DNA of 64,000 nucleotides, from contig CM057833.1 of the NCBI GenBank assembly GCA_030068075.1, positions 43,915,587 to 43,979,586 on the forward strand. Reading direction: 5' to 3'. How positions within the stretch are numbered: position 1 is the stretch's first letter; every line of letters begins with the position of its first letter. Shown here one piece after another: positions 42,916 to 51,869 of the stretch. Position numbers and translations under genes: made by a program. The DNA is from Paguma larvata. Taxonomy: Eukaryota; Chordata; Mammalia; Carnivora; Viverridae. The notes under the pieces were generated by a model. The model saw only the letters and a list, made by a program, of their open reading frames with translations. It was not told the origin of the DNA and ran no database searches.

Positions 42916-43242
42916 CATTTGCTTTCCCGATCTTCCACATTTATTGCCTATTTGGCTAAAGGTTCAAAGAAACACTCCCAAAAAAGGGCAAAAGAGTTGA
43001 TAGTTTTCTTTAGAAAGGACAGTTTCTGATATTTCAGATGTTGTTGGATTACCCAAAAGTTTCCCTCTTAGCAGCTTTCCCTTTCCCGAATGTAAACACC
43101 TAGAAATAATTTCCTGGTCCACGTCCTGTGGAAGTCAAAGAGCACCCGGACAAAGAGAACCAGGTCATGCTTAAATTGCTTGGTGGAACTCACCCCTCTT
43201 CCATAGGCTGTCCGGTTAGCCAAAGGTTTCACCGTTTTTAAC
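42916..43242. other. Unassigned DNA
   Basis: Nothing recognised. Confidence 0.35.
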
Positions 43243-43460
43243 TTTTTTTTTTTTTTAACGTTTATTTATTTTTGAGAGAAATAGAGACAGAGCGTGAGCA
43301 GGGGAAGGGCAGAGAGAGAGGGAGACACAGAATCCGAAGCAGGCTCCAGGCTCTGAGCTGTCAACACAGAGCCCAATGCGGGGCTTGAACTCACAGACCG
43401 TGAGATCATGACCTGAGCTGAAGTCGGACACTTAACTGACTGAGCCACCCAGGCGCCCCT
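43243..43460 (-). mobile_element. CAN-SINE, antisense
   Basis: 'GAATCCGAAGCAGGCTCCAG', 'GATCATGACCTGAGCTGAAG', 'GAGCCACCCAGGCGCCCC'. TSD CACCGTTTTTAA (43230-43241) and CACTGTTTTTAA (43461-43472). Confidence 0.96.
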
Positions 43461-43474
43461 CACTGTTTTTAAAA

Positions 43475-43484
43475 GGGGGGGGGG
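43475..43484. repeat. (G)10 run
   Basis: Ten consecutive G between the two opposed SINEs. Confidence 0.9.
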
Positions 43485-43489
43485 GTGGA

Positions 43490-43768
43490 AAGGCACTTGA
43501 GTGGCTCAGTCAGTGAAGCGTCAGACTCTTGATTTCGGCTCAAGTGATGATCACATGGTTCATGAGATCAAGCCCCCGCACTGGGCTCCTGGGTGACAGC
43601 TCTGAGCCTGCTTGGGATTCTCTCTCCTTCTCTCTCTGCTCCTCACCCTCCCATGCTCATGTGTGTGTACACGTGTGCTCTCTCTCTCTCTCTCGCAAAA
43701 TAAATAAATAAACTTGCTCTTTCTCAAAATAAACTTAATAACATAAATAAATAAATAAATAAATAAAT
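43490..43768 (+). mobile_element. CAN-SINE with expanded tail
   Basis: 'GGCACTTGAGTGGCTCAGTC', 'GATTTCGGCTCAAGTGATGA', CT-rich body with a GTGTGTACACGTGTGC insert, and a double AATAAATAAA tail ending in an (AATA)n microsatellite. Possible TSD GGTGGAAA / GGTGGAGAAA. Confidence 0.9.
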
Positions 43769-43904
43769 AAAAAGGAAGGTGGAGAAAAAGTGCTGACAAT
43801 AAGGGAAAGCTGTCACTAGGGGAGAATTTAAGGCTCGACAAAGATTCACAATACAATTGCCACGTCCACAGCCACAGCGTGATCTTTGCAAAAACAATCC
43901 GGTT

Positions 43905-44080
43905 GGGCGTCGGTACTGTCACAAGAGCAAATTGCTCAATGCCTCTGAACTTCAGTTTCCTCTGCTCCAGAGTGGAGACTGGAGAGGAGAATACAGATTT
44001 TGCAGGAGGCTGAAGGAGATCACAGGTTAAACCCATCTAGCTCAGTGCCTGGTAGGGAGCAGGTGCTTCAGAAATGGCTC
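43905..44080 (+). mobile_element. MIR relic
   Basis: 'cctctgaacttcagtttcct', 'tagctcagtgcctggtaggg' bracket a sense MIR. Confidence 0.6.
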
Positions 44081-44084
44081 TTTG

Positions 44085-44460
44085 CTTACAAAAAAACACT
44101 GTTTTGATATCCACGACAACCCTGTAAGGTAAGAATTACTAGGCGCCTGGGTGGCTCAGTCGGTTGAGCGTCCGACTTCGGCTCAGGGCATGATCTCGTG
44201 CTCTGTGAGTTCAAGCCCCACTTCGGGCTCTGTGCTGCTGGCTCCGAGCCTGGAGCCTGCTTCACATTCTGTGTCTCCCTCTCTCTCTGCCCCTGCCCAA
44301 CTCGTGCTCTGTCTCTCTCTGTCTCAAAAATAAATAAACATAAAAGAAAAAAGAATTACTAATCCCATTGTTTTAGATGTGGAAATAGGGATTCAGAAGA
44401 ATAAAACGCACTCGAGATCCCATAGCCCTGGCTTGCATGGAGAGGACCTGCAAGCAGATT
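44085..44460 (-). mobile_element. MIR, antisense, split by a SINE
   Basis: 'atatccacgacaaccctgta' before, 'cccattgttttagatgtgga' and 'aaatagggattcagaag' after the SINE; the two parts join across its TSD. Confidence 0.65.
44142..44350 (+). mobile_element. CAN-SINE, young
   Basis: 'GGCGCCTGGGTGGCTCAGTC', 'GAGCGTCCGACTTCGGCTCA'. Perfect 11-bp TSD AAGAATTACTA at 44131-44141 and 44351-44361. Confidence 0.97.
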
Positions 44461-44489
44461 GATTTGGCTGCAAAGCCTATTTTCCTTCC

Positions 44490-44492
<3 letters not shown>

Positions 44493-44539
<47 letters not shown>
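44493..44539. repeat. (AC)n microsatellite, long and pure
   Basis: About 23 uninterrupted AC units, length typical of a polymorphic marker. Confidence 0.97.
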
Positions 44540-44541
<2 letters not shown>

Positions 44542-44899
44542 CAGCCACATTGGTTCCTTAGGATGCAGAGAGGGGAATAGATTTTAAGCGTGTTCTGTCT
44601 CCATCTGAGTTGCTTCCTCTCCTCCAGCTCATTTGTTCCATCTCTGAAGCCCCGGCTGAGGCCTCCGCTATGGCTGGCAACCTCCCCCCACCCCACTGCT
44701 GCCGCCAGCTGAGGCTCTCACGCCGCCAAAACAGCATTTGAGAAACCGCATCCCCTCTGCTCCCGACCACATGCCTTTGAAGTGAGGCTGTCATCTGACC
44801 GGTACCTACTCAGGCTACAAATCCCAGACTCCTTCCCTACCTGGAGCCCTGAATTCCGCCCATGGTCCAGGGCAGACACTAGATAGTCTGCCTTATTTT
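44540..44899. other. Unassigned DNA
   Basis: GC-richer patch at 44640-44770, no island or gene recognised. Confidence 0.35.
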
Positions 44900-45165
44900 T
44901 CACTGTGCTTCATTTCTATCCAGCCTGGATCTACTAAGCACTTACTCCGTGCCAGACACTGGGCTTGGCTCTGGAAAGAGCGAGAAATGAGTAAAACACA
45001 GGCTCTGCCTTCAAAGAACCATGGAATATGACAGAATCCAATTTGGTTCAGCTTAAATAATTGCTGAGCACCTACCATTTGCAGACCTGTGCTGGGCACT
45101 AGAGAATACTAAGATAAATAGCATGTCAGTCCCCCACCCGGAAGAGCTTACAGTCAATGAAGCAG
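44900..45165 (-). mobile_element. L2 3' ends, antisense
   Basis: 'tctactaagcacttactccg', 'tgccagacactgggcttggc', then a restart 'attgctgagcacctaccatt', 'gaagagcttacagtcaatga'. Two overlapping L2 tails. Confidence 0.65.
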
Positions 45166-45569
45166 TGTCCCACTTAGCATACTAATACCTGCCAGCTACC
45201 CATTACCTACTATGGCCCCCACTTTGTGCTTTATACACAAGCTCTCTGGTCCTCAAAACAAAATAATCTTTTGAGATTAATGTTTGAAAGAGCAGAAAAG
45301 TTTTTCTATCCAAAACCGATCATGATGATGAGGATTCTAGAATTCGGGCCTGCTTTTTGTCTCAAAAGTTGCTAGTTTCTTGGCAGGGTGATGGCAGATT
45401 CGTCGTTCCTATTATTACCTCACATTTGAATGATGTGCATGGATTTTCCAAAGCATATTCCCTCCATTATCTCATCTGAGCATCCACGTCCCTGTCCTGA
45501 GCAGTACAGGGTTTGTCTGTGAGGCCCAGAGACGGTCACAAGTCAAAGGAAAGAGGGCTGGCCAGCACC

Positions 45570-45975
45570 AAGCCCTGCAATCTCACTTAGTCCTCGCAAC
45601 ACCCTGGAAAGAAGCTAACCTATCACCCTCTCCTTGATTTACATTTGAAGAAACTGAGGCTTAGGGTGTCTTCCCCAAGTACGCAGAACTGGTCAAGATA
45701 AATCCTGGGTCTGAACCCAAGACATGCAGCAGCCAGCACCTCCGACAGCCTGGTCTGTCCTCAAAACCAACCAGCCTTCTCATCACAGAGCTGGGCCAGC
45801 CTGGCCTGCCTTGCTGAGGGACAGAAGTGGCTTCATGAGAGCTCAGCATGAGCGTGTTCCCTCGGCCGTATGACTTTGGAAGACTCTCAAACTTCTCTGG
45901 GTTGGCCTCAGTTTCTCATTTGTCAAGAGACAATGTTAATCTCTGGGTCTGCATCAAAGGGTTCGGTCAGGGTCT
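45570..45975. mobile_element. MIR pair, antisense then sense
   Basis: Antisense at about 45570-45760 ('gatttacatttgaagaaact', 'gaggcttagggtgtcttccc'). Sense at about 45862-45975 ('tatgactttggaagactctc', 'ggcctcagtttctcatttgt'). Confidence 0.6.
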
Positions 45976-46279
45976 GCAGAGAGGTGAAGTGGACAGGAAG
46001 GTATTGGAGAAGTCACCTGTGTGTGGGGTCGCCCTCCATAAAGGTTCGCTGACATGCGAGTATGGAATCAGAAGTCCAGAAGACAAAAAGATAGGTCGCA
46101 ATCCCCCCGCCCCCACCCCAGGAGTCCCACTTGGGAACCAGGACCTGTACCTCCAAGGGGCCCAAGAGAGATCCATCGTCCACAGAGCCAGACCCCTGCC
46201 TTGCTGATGTGTCTGCCTTTGCCTCTTCAGCCCAGCTCAACTTGCAGACTCGGGGGAGGGGCTATCACAGAAACAGACG

Positions 46280-46470
46280 GTCTGGTCACAGGGTAATGGC
46301 GTCCATGCCAAGAGCCCACTTTGTTTTAATGAATGACACCAAACACTTAGGCCATAAACTCTTCAGATTGCTGGGTCTGGCAGTAATTACATGCCTCCCA
46401 TTAATAAATCCTACTTCTGAATGGTTTACTGCACCCCTTTCTTCAAACACTGCAGGCTGAAACCTGTCAG
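46280..46470. other. Unique DNA, candidate conserved element
   Basis: No repeat recognised. Dense homeodomain-type words: GTAATTACATG (46382), CATTAATAAATCC (46399) and TTTTAATGAATGAC (46323). Regulatory function is only a guess. Confidence 0.2.
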
Positions 46471-46689
46471 AGGAGGCCAGAGGCCTCGTGAAGAGAAGGC
46501 AAAGAAGACGGGGCAGATTTCTGGGCAAGAAAAGCAACAGTCAGCCACAGGCTGGGCTCTGCATCTGGGTCGGGGGCGGGAGGGAGGCTTCTGATCCCCA
46601 CCCCCACACTCAATCAGTTGCCGACTCCCATATTTAACCCCCAATTTATCTTGAAACCATCTTCACTGCCCTGATTCAGGATTCACAGG

Positions 46690-46925
46690 TTTCACCCAGA
46701 ACGGGGACAGTCTGCCTGCTTGTCACTGTCTAGTTCGTCTGTCACAGGCCACCAAGGCAGTCTTGCCAACATAAAGGTCGGACCATGGGCCTCTCCTGGA
46801 TCAAAATCCCGCAGCGGTCCATAACACTCCAGGATACTGCCCAAACTTCCCCAGTCAGGGCCCAGCGGCAGTGAATCCTGCTACCTGCCCAAGCTCATTT
46901 CCCAGAAATTACCCTTCCGACCTGA
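46690..46925 (+). mobile_element. L2 fragment, sense
   Basis: 'ctcctggatcaaaatcccgc', 'agcggtccataacactccag', 'gatactgcccaaacttcccc' match the L2 interior near the 3' end. Confidence 0.6.
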
Positions 46926-46929
46926 CTTA

Positions 46930-47255
46930 CCCCAGAGGTTCTCAGGGTGTGGCCTTGGGGCCAGCAGCATCAAATCACCCACAAACTCTTGGAAAATGCA
47001 AGTTCTCAGGCACTACCCAGAGCTATAGATTCAGAAACCCTGAGGTGAGGTCCCACAATCTATTTTTTTAAGAAACCCTCCAGACAATGTTGATTGCATA
47101 ATATTTTTTAAGATTTTTATTTTTAAGTAATCTCTACCCCCAACATGGGGCTCAAATTCCCAACCCCAGATCAAGAGTCGCATGCTTCACGGACTGAGCC
47201 TCCCAGGCACTCTGATTGCATTAATTTTGATGATGATTTTGAAAAACACCACTTT
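46930..47255 (+). mobile_element. MER20-type DNA transposon, split by a SINE
   Basis: 'agaggttctcagggtgtggc', 'gccagcagcatcaaatcacc', 'ttggaaaatgcaagttctca', 'attcagaaaccctgaggtga' give the MER20 order. The SINE at 47103-47212 sits within it. Confidence 0.7.
47103..47212 (-). mobile_element. Old CAN-SINE, antisense, head-and-short-tail type
   Basis: 'AAGTAATCTCTACCCCCAAC', 'GGGGCTCAAATTCCCAACCC', 'ACTGAGCCTCCCAGGCA'. It lacks the CT-rich body of the cat type. TSD TGATTGCATAAT (47091-47102) and TGATTGCATTAAT (47213-47225). Confidence 0.9.
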
Positions 47256-47259
47256 AACC

Positions 47260-47575
47260 ACTTTCTCTTAAGCTTTATTGTGGGCAGGAACCACCTGGCG
47301 CTCTTGTTAAAATGTAGATTCTCATTCAGTTGGTCCGGGTGGACCGCAATGATCCCACATTCATGAGTTCGAGTCCCACGTCGGGCCCTGTGCTGACACC
47401 TCAGAGCCTGGAGCCTGCTTCAGATTCTGTGTCTCCCTCGCTCTCTGCCCCTCCCCCGCGCATGCTCTCTCTCTCTCAAAAATGAATAAACATTAAAAAC
47501 ACTCCCCTGTCCCACCATGTTCCCGTGCAATGCCAGTGCTGCTGGTCCACACTCCGAACAGAGCAGCAAAGCTCC
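47260..47575. mobile_element. Second MER20-type element, split by a truncated SINE
   Basis: 'ggaaccacctggcgctcttg', 'ttaaaatgtagattctcatt', 'cagttggtccgggtgg' to the left; 'caatgccagtgctgctggtc' and 'cacactccgaacagagcagc' to the right of the SINE. Confidence 0.65.
47345..47499 (+). mobile_element. 5'-truncated CAN-SINE
   Basis: Begins within the 'ATGATCCCACATTCATGAGT' block, so the head with the A box is absent. Body and AATGAATAAACATTAAAAA tail are intact. The break is exactly at MER20 sequence, consistent with incomplete reverse transcription. Confidence 0.85.
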
Positions 47576-47589
47576 GGACTTCAGTGAAC

Positions 47590-47965
47590 TCATTTCCCAG
47601 GCATGCCTTCTACTCCTTGCTCTAGGCCTTGTGAGTCCTTCCCTGTGCCTTCCCTAACTTTCTCTTCCTCCCTTTCTCACCTCCTTATCCATGAACAATT
47701 CTACTCACCTACCAAAAGTTCACATAAAGACCCCTGCCCTCAGAGACATCCCGAACCCCTCAAGGTGGACGAAATGCCTCTCTTCCCTGCTCCCACATGA
47801 CTCCACACCCGTTCCTCCCGTGTACTGCCTGTCTGTGCTTCCCTATCCACAAGGACAATGTCAGGAACAGGACCTCTCACCTCTCTGTGACCACAGCCCC
47901 AACACAGTGCCTGGCACAGAGCGGGACACCAGTGGAAACAATGAATGAATGAATGACGGACTGAA
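47590..47965 (+). mobile_element. L2 3' end, sense
   Basis: 'caacacagtgcctggcacag', 'caatgaatgaatgaatgacg' close the element. C/T-rich L2 sequence precedes it. Confidence 0.75.
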
Positions 47966-48269
47966 TGAGTCCCTAACAACCAGTCCTACGGGTAGGCGGA
48001 GGAGGAAAGTATCTGAGAGGGTTAGCTGTCTACTCCTCCACCCACCATGGGACCTGTACTAACTGCCAGGTTCCTTTGAAAGCAGGTGACGGCAAACTGT
48101 TTTCTAAACCAAACCAACGGCCTAATCCCAGAAGACAAAAACCAGAGAGATGGTCTCCCTGAACCAGGAACCCCAGAGAAAATCTCCAAGAGAGAATATC
48201 CAAACAGGCATGTGTATGTGGGGATTCCTCAGAGAGGAAGACTCCACACAGTGGAATTTCACAAAGGAA
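47966..48269. other. Unassigned DNA
   Basis: Nothing recognised. Confidence 0.35.
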
Positions 48270-48983
48270 GTTCCTTTATGAACACACCCATTCCCTCCAC
48301 AAGCATTTTCTGAACCCCTACTATGTGACGAACGGAAGAGGTGGGGATATAAGATGAACCAGGTATCCTCCTTGTTTCTAAAATGTTCACCTAGTGGAGG
48401 AAGTAGATGGAGAGGGGCAGGACCACCCAGGGAAGAAGGCTGTGATTCAGGTGTGCACACCCCACACCATGAGGCAGGTGCGTTCCACTTCACCAGGAGG
48501 GAGGAGGCCGAGCATCGAAGAAGAAATGACATCTGAGCTGAGCCTGGAAGGCCGAGTCGATGTTTCAGGAGGCCGACAGGGAAAAAGGGCATCGCAGGCA
48601 GAAGGTGCGGCACAGGCACAGGAGCAGGGGAGAAGAACACTGCCCGCTGGGGGGCCGCCAGCACTCTGACACGGTGCCACTACGTGGGTCGGGTGGAGGT
48701 TCACGTGGGGAAGCCTGGAGTTGATAGTTTACAATTTTGTAGGAGTGGTAGGAAAAAACACAAAGAAACCAATGAAGAAAATATCTGCAGCAGTGTACCA
48801 TTAGCTGAATCGGAACAAGAGTGAGACATTAAACTTCAAATAGAATGGTCAGGATAGGCTCTCCGAGGAGGCAAACTTCATCAGAGAAGGAAGAAAGGAG
48901 TATAAATGAGAACCCCACGCAGAGAGAAAAGATTAGACAAAACCCTGCGGCCGGAAGGAACACAGCAGATTCAAAACACCAAA

Positions 48984-49498
48984 GTGGGGGTGCCTCAGTG
49001 GCTCAGTGGATAAAGCATCCGACTCTTGACTTCAGCCTAGGTCATGATGTCACTGTTCTTGAGTTTGAGCCCCACATCCAGCTCTGTGACCTTGATCCAG
49101 CTCATGATGTCGCTGTTCTTGTTTTGCTTTATTTTATTTTTTTTTTTTATTTTTGAGAGACACAGAGACAGAGTGTGAGCAAGGGAAGAGCAGAGAGAGG
49201 GAGACACAGAATCCGAAGCAGGCCCCAGGCTCCGAGCCCGACGCGGGGCTCGAACCCACAGACCGCAAGATCATGACCTGAGCTGAAGTCGGCCGCTCAA
49301 TCGACTGAGCCACCCAGGCGCCCTTTTTTCTTGTTTGCTTGTTTTTTTTTTTATTATATGTCACTGTTCTTGAGTTTGAGCCCCACATCCGGCTCTGTGC
49401 TGACAGTGCTGAGCCTGCTTGGGATTCTCTCTCTCTCTGCCACTACTCTGCTTGCGCTCTCTCTTACTTTCAAGATAAATTACATAAACTTAAAAAAA
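48984..49498 (+). mobile_element. CAN-SINE (outer), split by an inverted SINE
   Basis: Head 'GGGGTGCCTCAGTGGCTCAG', then 'TCATGATGTCACTGTTCTTG' appears before the inner SINE (49041 on), again in shorter form (49103 on), and again after it (49358 on, followed by 'CCCCACATCCGGCTCTGTGC'). This suggests local duplication in addition to the nested insertion. Confidence 0.85.
49132..49327 (-). mobile_element. CAN-SINE (inner), young, inverted
   Basis: 'GAATCCGAAGCAGGCCCCAG', 'CCGACGCGGGGCTCGAACCC', 'GAGCCACCCAGGCGCCC'. It has lost the block CTGAGCTGTCAGCACAGAG. TSD-like flanks TTCTTGTTTTGCTT (49116-49129) and TTCTTGTTTGCTTG (49328-49341). Confidence 0.93.
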
Positions 49499-49719
49499 AA
49501 AAACAAAGTAGATGGAATTAGTGAGTGAAAAAGCAGTAACCAATGTGACAAGAAGAGATAAGAAAGGTTGATGGGCCGTGCCCGCCTGGGTCTTACAGGC
49601 CCTAGTTGGGTGCGTGTATTGATTCTAAGTGCAGTGGAAACTTTAGGAGGGCTCACGAGCAGGAGGATGATGTGAGCTAGTTCGTTTGGAGTATTTTGTT
49701 TGCCCTTTTGTTTTTATTT

Positions 49720-49949
49720 CATTTTATTTTTGAGAGAGAGAGAGGGTGCAAGTGAGTGAGGGGGCAGAGAGAGAGAGAGAATCTATAAGGGGCAGAGAAA
49801 GAGAGAGAGAAACAGAAGTGGGACTGACCTGGGGTTTGTGTTTTACCCAAAGTGGGGCTCGAGCTCACCCAGTGTGGGACTTGAACTCATGGACTGTGAG
49901 ATCATGACCTGAGCTGAAGTCAGGTCACGTCTGAGCCACCCAGGTGCCG
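49720..49949 (-). mobile_element. CAN-SINE with internal duplications, antisense
   Basis: The GGGGCAGAGAGAGAGAGA block and the GTGGGGCTCGAGCTCAC block each occur twice in diverged form. Head 'GAGCCACCCAGGTGCCGC'. TSD CCCTTTTGTTTTTATTT (49703-49719) and CTCTTTTATTTTTATTT (49950-49966). Confidence 0.88.
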
Positions 49950-50069
49950 CTCTTTTATTTTTATTTATTTTTTCCAAAAAAGATAACCCTAGTTCCCTAG
50001 TAGGAAATGGGCTGGAGGGGGATTAATGAAGACAGATCCTGACTAGAAGCTATGCAATTGTCCTGCTAA

Positions 50070-50589
50070 GGGAAAAAAAAAAAAAAAAAGCCAGGGCCAG
50101 GACTAACACGATGGCCAAAAGGATAGAGAGGACAGCCTCAAGAGAAGGTCTCCTTTAGGAAAATTCTATACTAGAAGCTCCAAACAGCAACTTCCTGTCC
50201 TTAAAGTAAATAAAACAGCAAGTTCTCTTTCAGGAGGTATCCAATGGAAACAGCACCCTTCCTTTATTCATGTGCCTTCCATCTGCCTGAATTCTGGACA
50301 GAGGAACCAGCTGTCTGACTCAAGGCATAAGGAAGCTCTACGCAGCCATATTCCTGGCCAACATACGTACTGATCCTGGCAGGCACCGAAAAAGGCAAAG
50401 GTAACTCACATTTTCTCCACCTTGCCACTGCTGGGTTGCCCCACGGCAAGGTGCCCAGCCAAGTCTCCCATCAGGCTGAGCTCCTGAGAATTTGGGATCT
50501 GAGGAATCGTGGGAGAGGAGGTGGCTCCACAGAGGGAATGGGAAGGGGACTTTTACTGGGGCTTTTCAGACCTTTCAACAAATCCTAGT
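50070..50589. other. Unassigned DNA with a poly(A) run
   Basis: An A18-type run at about 50072-50089, otherwise no recognised repeat or gene. Confidence 0.4.
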
Positions 50590-50841
50590 CCTAAAAGATA
50601 TCCTAGGATAATGTAATCAGACCCCTGTCTGACCGATGGGAAAAGTAAGATCCAGAGAAGAGTGATTTTTCTGAAGTCATGTAGCTATTTTATTTACAAA
50701 GTCATAGCAGCAATGTGAGTCCTGATTCCCAATTCTGGGCCCTTTCTTTATGACTTCACTCACACTTTAGCAAATAACTTACTGAGCATTTACTACACGT
50801 GGGACTCTGATTCTCCATATCATTACAGAAATAAATTTTTA
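50590..50841 (-). mobile_element. MIR-type relics, antisense
   Basis: 'gatgggaaaagtaagatcca', 'gaagtcatgtagctatttta' and then 'cttactgagcatttactaca' suggest antisense MIR pieces. Confidence 0.45.
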
Positions 50842-51032
50842 GGGGCTCCTGGATGGCTGAGTTGGTTGAGCATCCAACTTCAGCTCAGGTCATGATCTTA
50901 CAGTTCATGAGCTCGAGACCCACAGCATGCTCACTGCTGTCAGCACAGAGCCCGCTTCAGATCCTCTGTCCTCCTCTCTCTGTGCCTCTCCCCTGCTCAC
51001 TCTCTCTCTCTCTTTCTCTCAAAAATAAATGT
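50842..51032 (+). mobile_element. CAN-SINE, diverged
   Basis: 'GGGGCTCCTGGATGGCTGAG', 'CAGCTCAGGTCATGATCTTA', short tail. Long TSD TTACAGAAATAAATTTTTA (50823-50841) and TTACAGAAAATAAAATTTTA (51033-51052). Confidence 0.94.
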
Positions 51033-51139
51033 TTACAGAAAATAAAATTTTAAAATATTAAAACACAAATACATGCGGCACTATGAAACTGAACTCTTGG
51101 CTTGTTCACAATCTTGATGGTAGTCATGGCCTCCAGGAT

Positions 51140-51245
51140 ATTCTGAACTCCTGAGAGCAAGAGAACAGAGTCTTGTTTGTCTCTGTGCATCCCGTCAAGG
51201 GACTGGGCAGACAGCACTGTTTATCAGTGAATGAAGGAAGGCACC
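51140..51245 (+). mobile_element. L2 3' terminus, sense
   Basis: 'ctgagagcaagagaacagag', 'tcttgtttgtctctgtgcat', 'cagtgaatgaaggaagg'. Confidence 0.5.
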
Positions 51246-51721
51246 CTGGTTGTTCCAGGATTGTTCACAACTATAAAATGAGGCCAAGTGACGTCTGGTA
51301 CTGACAGTTCCAAGCAGCCCTGTGTCCATGGTGGGTCTCTGGACGGACATACTGCTGGTAGTGGGTGGGTGGCAATGATTTTTTTCCCTTGCTGGTCAAT
51401 TGCCTTTTCAGGTGGTCTTTATTAAGGCATCAATCTTTCGACCCTGACAGTCACTGTGACCCATTGCAGCTCAGGAAAGGAATCTTTCTTAATTACCAGA
51501 CCTTTCTTGCTCCCTTGAGATTCTTGAGTACTACACCAGGTGGAGCTGATGGATGTGTCATCTGGTTCTACCAACAAACGAAGTGTCTTATTTGCTCAAA
51601 CCTGAGGGCCCAGCTTGCTATTCCAGCACAGTTAGAAGCCCTGGCAAGCCAAGCCACCCATGTTTTATGTCTCCAGGAAAAGCCTTCTTCGCTCCAGCAT
51701 TTGGAGTACTGCTAAGAGCTT
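51246..51721. other. Unassigned single-copy DNA
   Basis: A 116-codon sense frame (51365-51715) lies here without a domain or codon pattern worth calling. Confidence 0.4.
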
Positions 51722-51850
51722 AACAACATAGACTTCAGAGGCAGACCTATAGAACATGGATTCCCATCTCTGCCACTCACTAGGCAGCAGATTGCTTGAT
51801 TCCCCAACCTTTGATTTCCTCATCTGCAGTGGGCTTCCCTCTGCAGTGGG
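51722..51850 (+). mobile_element. MIR fragment
   Basis: 'acttcagaggcagacctata', 'catctctgccactcactagg', 'gatttcctcatctgcagtgg'. Confidence 0.6.
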
Positions 51851-51869
51851 TTCCCCTTTCGGCAACCCC

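Larger units (their letters stand above)
48270..50070 (-). mobile_element. Long L2, antisense, carrying three SINEs
   Basis: From the 3' end inward: 'aagcattttctgaaccccta', 'atgacatctgagctgagcct', 'ggcagaaggtgcggcacagg', 'gattctaagtgcagtggaaa', 'atgatgtgagctagttcgtt', then 'agaagctatgcaattgtcct'. SINEs at 48984, 49132 and 49720 interrupt it. The 180-codon antisense frame at 48122-48664 overlies this relic and is incidental. Confidence 0.65.

Noticed and set aside
43560..44036. 158-codon antisense open frame
   Set aside because: Half of it is the reverse of a CAN-SINE and its AATA tail; the rest is MIR.
48122..48664. Longest open frame in the window, 180 codons, antisense
   Set aside because: It starts in unassigned DNA and runs across an antisense L2 relic. 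It has no domain, no conserved motif, and overlapping sense frames of similar quality.
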